A stretch of DNA of 7,318 bases from an uncultured Desulfuromonadales bacterium (lineage in GTDB: Bacteria > Desulfobacterota > Desulfuromonadia > Desulfuromonadales > Geopsychrobacteraceae): assembly GCA_947259685.1 (NCBI GenBank), contig CAMYNC010000166.1, positions 1 through 7,318 on the forward strand. The letters are read 5' to 3'. A model generated the notes under the pieces. The model saw only the letters and a program-made list of their open reading frames with translations. It had not been told where the DNA came from and did no database searches. This document shows, piece by piece, positions 6,284 to 7,318 of the stretch (positions are counted from its first letter, which is position 1; each line of letters begins with the position of its first letter). Made by a program: the position numbers and the translations under genes.

Positions 6284-6961
6284 TTATGTCAATTTCACAA
6301 GCAATGCCTTGGCGGTCGATTCAGAAGAAGCGGGGTTTTGACCGGTAATCAGTAAGCCATCGGCCACGACATGGGGTTGCCAGTCTGCCAGTTTTGCATA
6401 TTTACCGCCGTTCTTCTTGAGCATATCCTCGACCAAGAAAGGTACAATCTAAGTCAGTCCAACAGCCTCTTCCTCGGTGTTCGTGAAGCTGGTGACGGCT
6501 TTACCCTGCACCACAGAAGTTCCGTCTGGGGTCATGGGATGGCGCAGCACGCCGGGCGCGTGGCACACTGCGGCGACCGGCTTCCCTGCGGCCAGCATCT
6601 CTTCGATCAGGGCAATTGAAGTGGCATCTTCGGCGAGGTCCCACAGGGGACCGTGGCCACCGGGATAAAACGCCGCGTCAAAATCATCAGGACAAACTTC
6701 AGACAGCTTAAGTGTGCTGGCCAGAACAGCCTGTGCGGCGGTATCGGCCTTGAAGCGATGAGTAGATTCGGTCTGGAAATCCGGAGCGTCGCTCTTCGGG
6801 TCAAGCGGCGGCTGGCCACCGAGGGGCGAAGCGAGAGTGATGTCCGCACCTGCGTCTTTGAATATATAGTAGGGCGCGGCAAATTCCTCCAACCAGAAAC
6901 CGGTTTTTTCACCTGTATTGCCAAGTTTGTCGTGTGAAGTCAGAACCATCAATATCTTCAT
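6284..6961 (-). pseudogene. DJ-1/PfpI family (Hsp31-like) protein interrupted by an in-frame TAG
   Basis: A class I glutamine-amidotransferase-like protein of the DJ-1/PfpI superfamily, whose Hsp31-type members act as glyoxalase III (methylglyoxal removal) or stress chaperones. The start ATG at 6961 has AGGAG five bases upstream. The first 170 codons include TGFWLEEFAAPYYIF with the conserved Glu near 25, FYPGGHGPLWDL, and the nucleophile elbow AVCHAPGVL with Cys133 and His134. Codon 171 is TAG (6451-6449). Reading on in the same frame gives 54 more residues that belong to the family, including FLVEDMLKKNGG and DGLLITGQNPASSESTAKAL, ending at TAA (6286-6284), for a full length of 225. The loss of the C-terminal helix and strand would probably prevent folding. 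Because the tail is otherwise undamaged, the lesion looks recent or may be an error. TAG ends three sound genes here, so genome-wide recoding is unlikely. Confidence 0.85.
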
Positions 6962-6973
6962 GTTGACTCCTAA

Positions 6974-7108
6974 GCCTTTGGTCAATTTGTCGTTCGCGAG
7001 GCGTATGAGCAGTTTACCAAAGTTCTTGCCTTTGAGTAAGCCGATGAAGGTTTGAGGGCAATCGCTGGAAGGGCTTCTTCAATCATCCTAAGCAGATCTC
7101 TAAAGGGT
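6974..7108 (-). pseudogene. C-terminal stub of an MDR NADP-dependent oxidoreductase
   Basis: Minus-strand translation gives TFIGLLKGKNFGKLLIRLAND (7051-6989 region), matching the usual C-terminal end of medium-chain dehydrogenase/reductase proteins of the CurA/leukotriene B4 dehydrogenase type. Just before it, RMIEEALPAIA is in another frame; adding one C to the CCC at 7058-7056 joins them as ALPAIAPQTFIGLL. Nothing upstream of about 7108 resembles the catalytic or Rossmann domains, so most of the gene is gone, and the loss ends close to the edge of repeat copy B at 7118. The stub has no stop of its own in this frame and runs straight on into the DJ-1 reading frame, carrying that gene's ribosome binding site. 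Family assignment rests on some 20 residues. Confidence 0.5.
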
Positions 7109-7117
7109 GACCCATTG

Positions 7118-7205
7118 CAGTAAAAACTGTCCTAGAAATCCCGCAAACCAAGAAACGCCCATGATCTGGTATCCATGGGCGTTTCGCCTGTTTAAAGGGG
7201 TAAGT
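7118..7205 (+). repeat. Hairpin repeat, copy B
   Basis: Copy B of the repeat at 6105. The hairpin is a perfect 12-bp stem, GAAACGCCCATG (7152-7163) with CATGGGCGTTTC (7174-7185), around a 10-base loop that keeps the ATCTGGTA of copy A. The flanks CAGTAAAA and GTTTCGC-TGTTTAA are shared. Stem bases differ from copy A on both arms in a way that keeps every pair. It lies directly upstream of the oxidoreductase stub. From 7206 to 7318 I see no gene; only a short TTGGG/CCCAA hairpin (7258-7275) and an AT-rich end with an eight-T run. Confidence 0.75.
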
Positions 7206-7318
7206 TTCGATAACGCCCCACGCCCCAATCGTTTCCTTGGCGTACGTTTTCGTTCCGTTGGGCTTCAAACCCCAATTCCAGGTTTTTTCCGTCATTCATC
7301 TGTATATTTTTTTTATTC

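Noticed and set aside
6449..6451. Genome-wide recoding of TAG, for example as pyrrolysine
   Set aside because: The radical SAM gene, the small gene at 3100 and cbpM all end naturally at TAG, so TAG acts as an ordinary stop here.
6105..7205. An integron cassette with attC sites around the DJ-1 gene
   Set aside because: The repeats lack the GTTRRRY and RYYYAAC core boxes, and there is no integrase in the window.
7083..7295. A 70-codon minus-strand open frame at the right edge
   Set aside because: It runs through hairpin repeat B and the stub region in a frame unlike the stub's, so it looks like a chance reading.
1..7318. A CRISPR array, tRNA or rRNA
   Set aside because: I found no regularly spaced short repeats, no tRNA cloverleaf with a TTCRANY arm, and no rRNA-like conserved stretch.

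Overview
The window reads as ordinary bacterial chromosome with about 50% G+C, Shine-Dalgarno-led genes and short intergenic gaps. The gene content would fit a Gram-negative anaerobe or facultative anaerobe of the Desulfuromonas/Geobacter (Desulfobacterota) kind: a B12-dependent radical SAM protein, a CbpA/CbpM chaperone pair and a TrxC-type thioredoxin. That placement is an inference from gene families, not a measured match.

Layout. At the left edge (42-205) lies a small element with inverted terminal repeats, ending two bases from the stop codon of the first gene. A minus-strand operon follows: a 493-residue B12-binding radical SAM/DUF4070 protein (2818-1337), then 38 bases on a PAS-type soluble histidine kinase (1298-208) broken by one missing base in a C6 run. 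A sigma70-like promoter with a dyad in its spacer and a C9 tract just upstream of it sits in front of this operon. The 61-residue DUF4177-like gene (3100-3285, plus) is convergent with trxC (3779-3339, minus), with a shared hairpin between them.

The centre is a plus-strand co-chaperone operon: grpE (3954-4454), a class B J-protein of CbpA type (4533-5495) and the CbpM modulator (5551-5937). The J-protein delivers clients to DnaK and stimulates its ATPase, GrpE recycles DnaK, and CbpM is the expected brake on the J-protein. DnaK itself is not in the window. With the thioredoxin next door, the neighbourhood looks devoted to protein quality control and redox repair.

The right third is decayed. 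A DJ-1/PfpI (Hsp31-like) gene on the minus strand is intact in sequence to its canonical C-terminus except for one in-frame TAG at codon 171. Just upstream is the C-terminal stub of an MDR NADP-dependent oxidoreductase, frameshifted and cut off at the edge of a repeat. Two roughly 88-base direct repeats (6105-6192 and 7118-7205), each built round a strong hairpin, bracket this pair, and their stems differ by compensating base changes.

I do not see a complete new system. The most notable signals are the covarying hairpin repeats with the gene stub ending at one of them, the single-codon nonsense lesion in the DJ-1 gene, the single-base break in the kinase, and the inverted-repeat element at the left edge.
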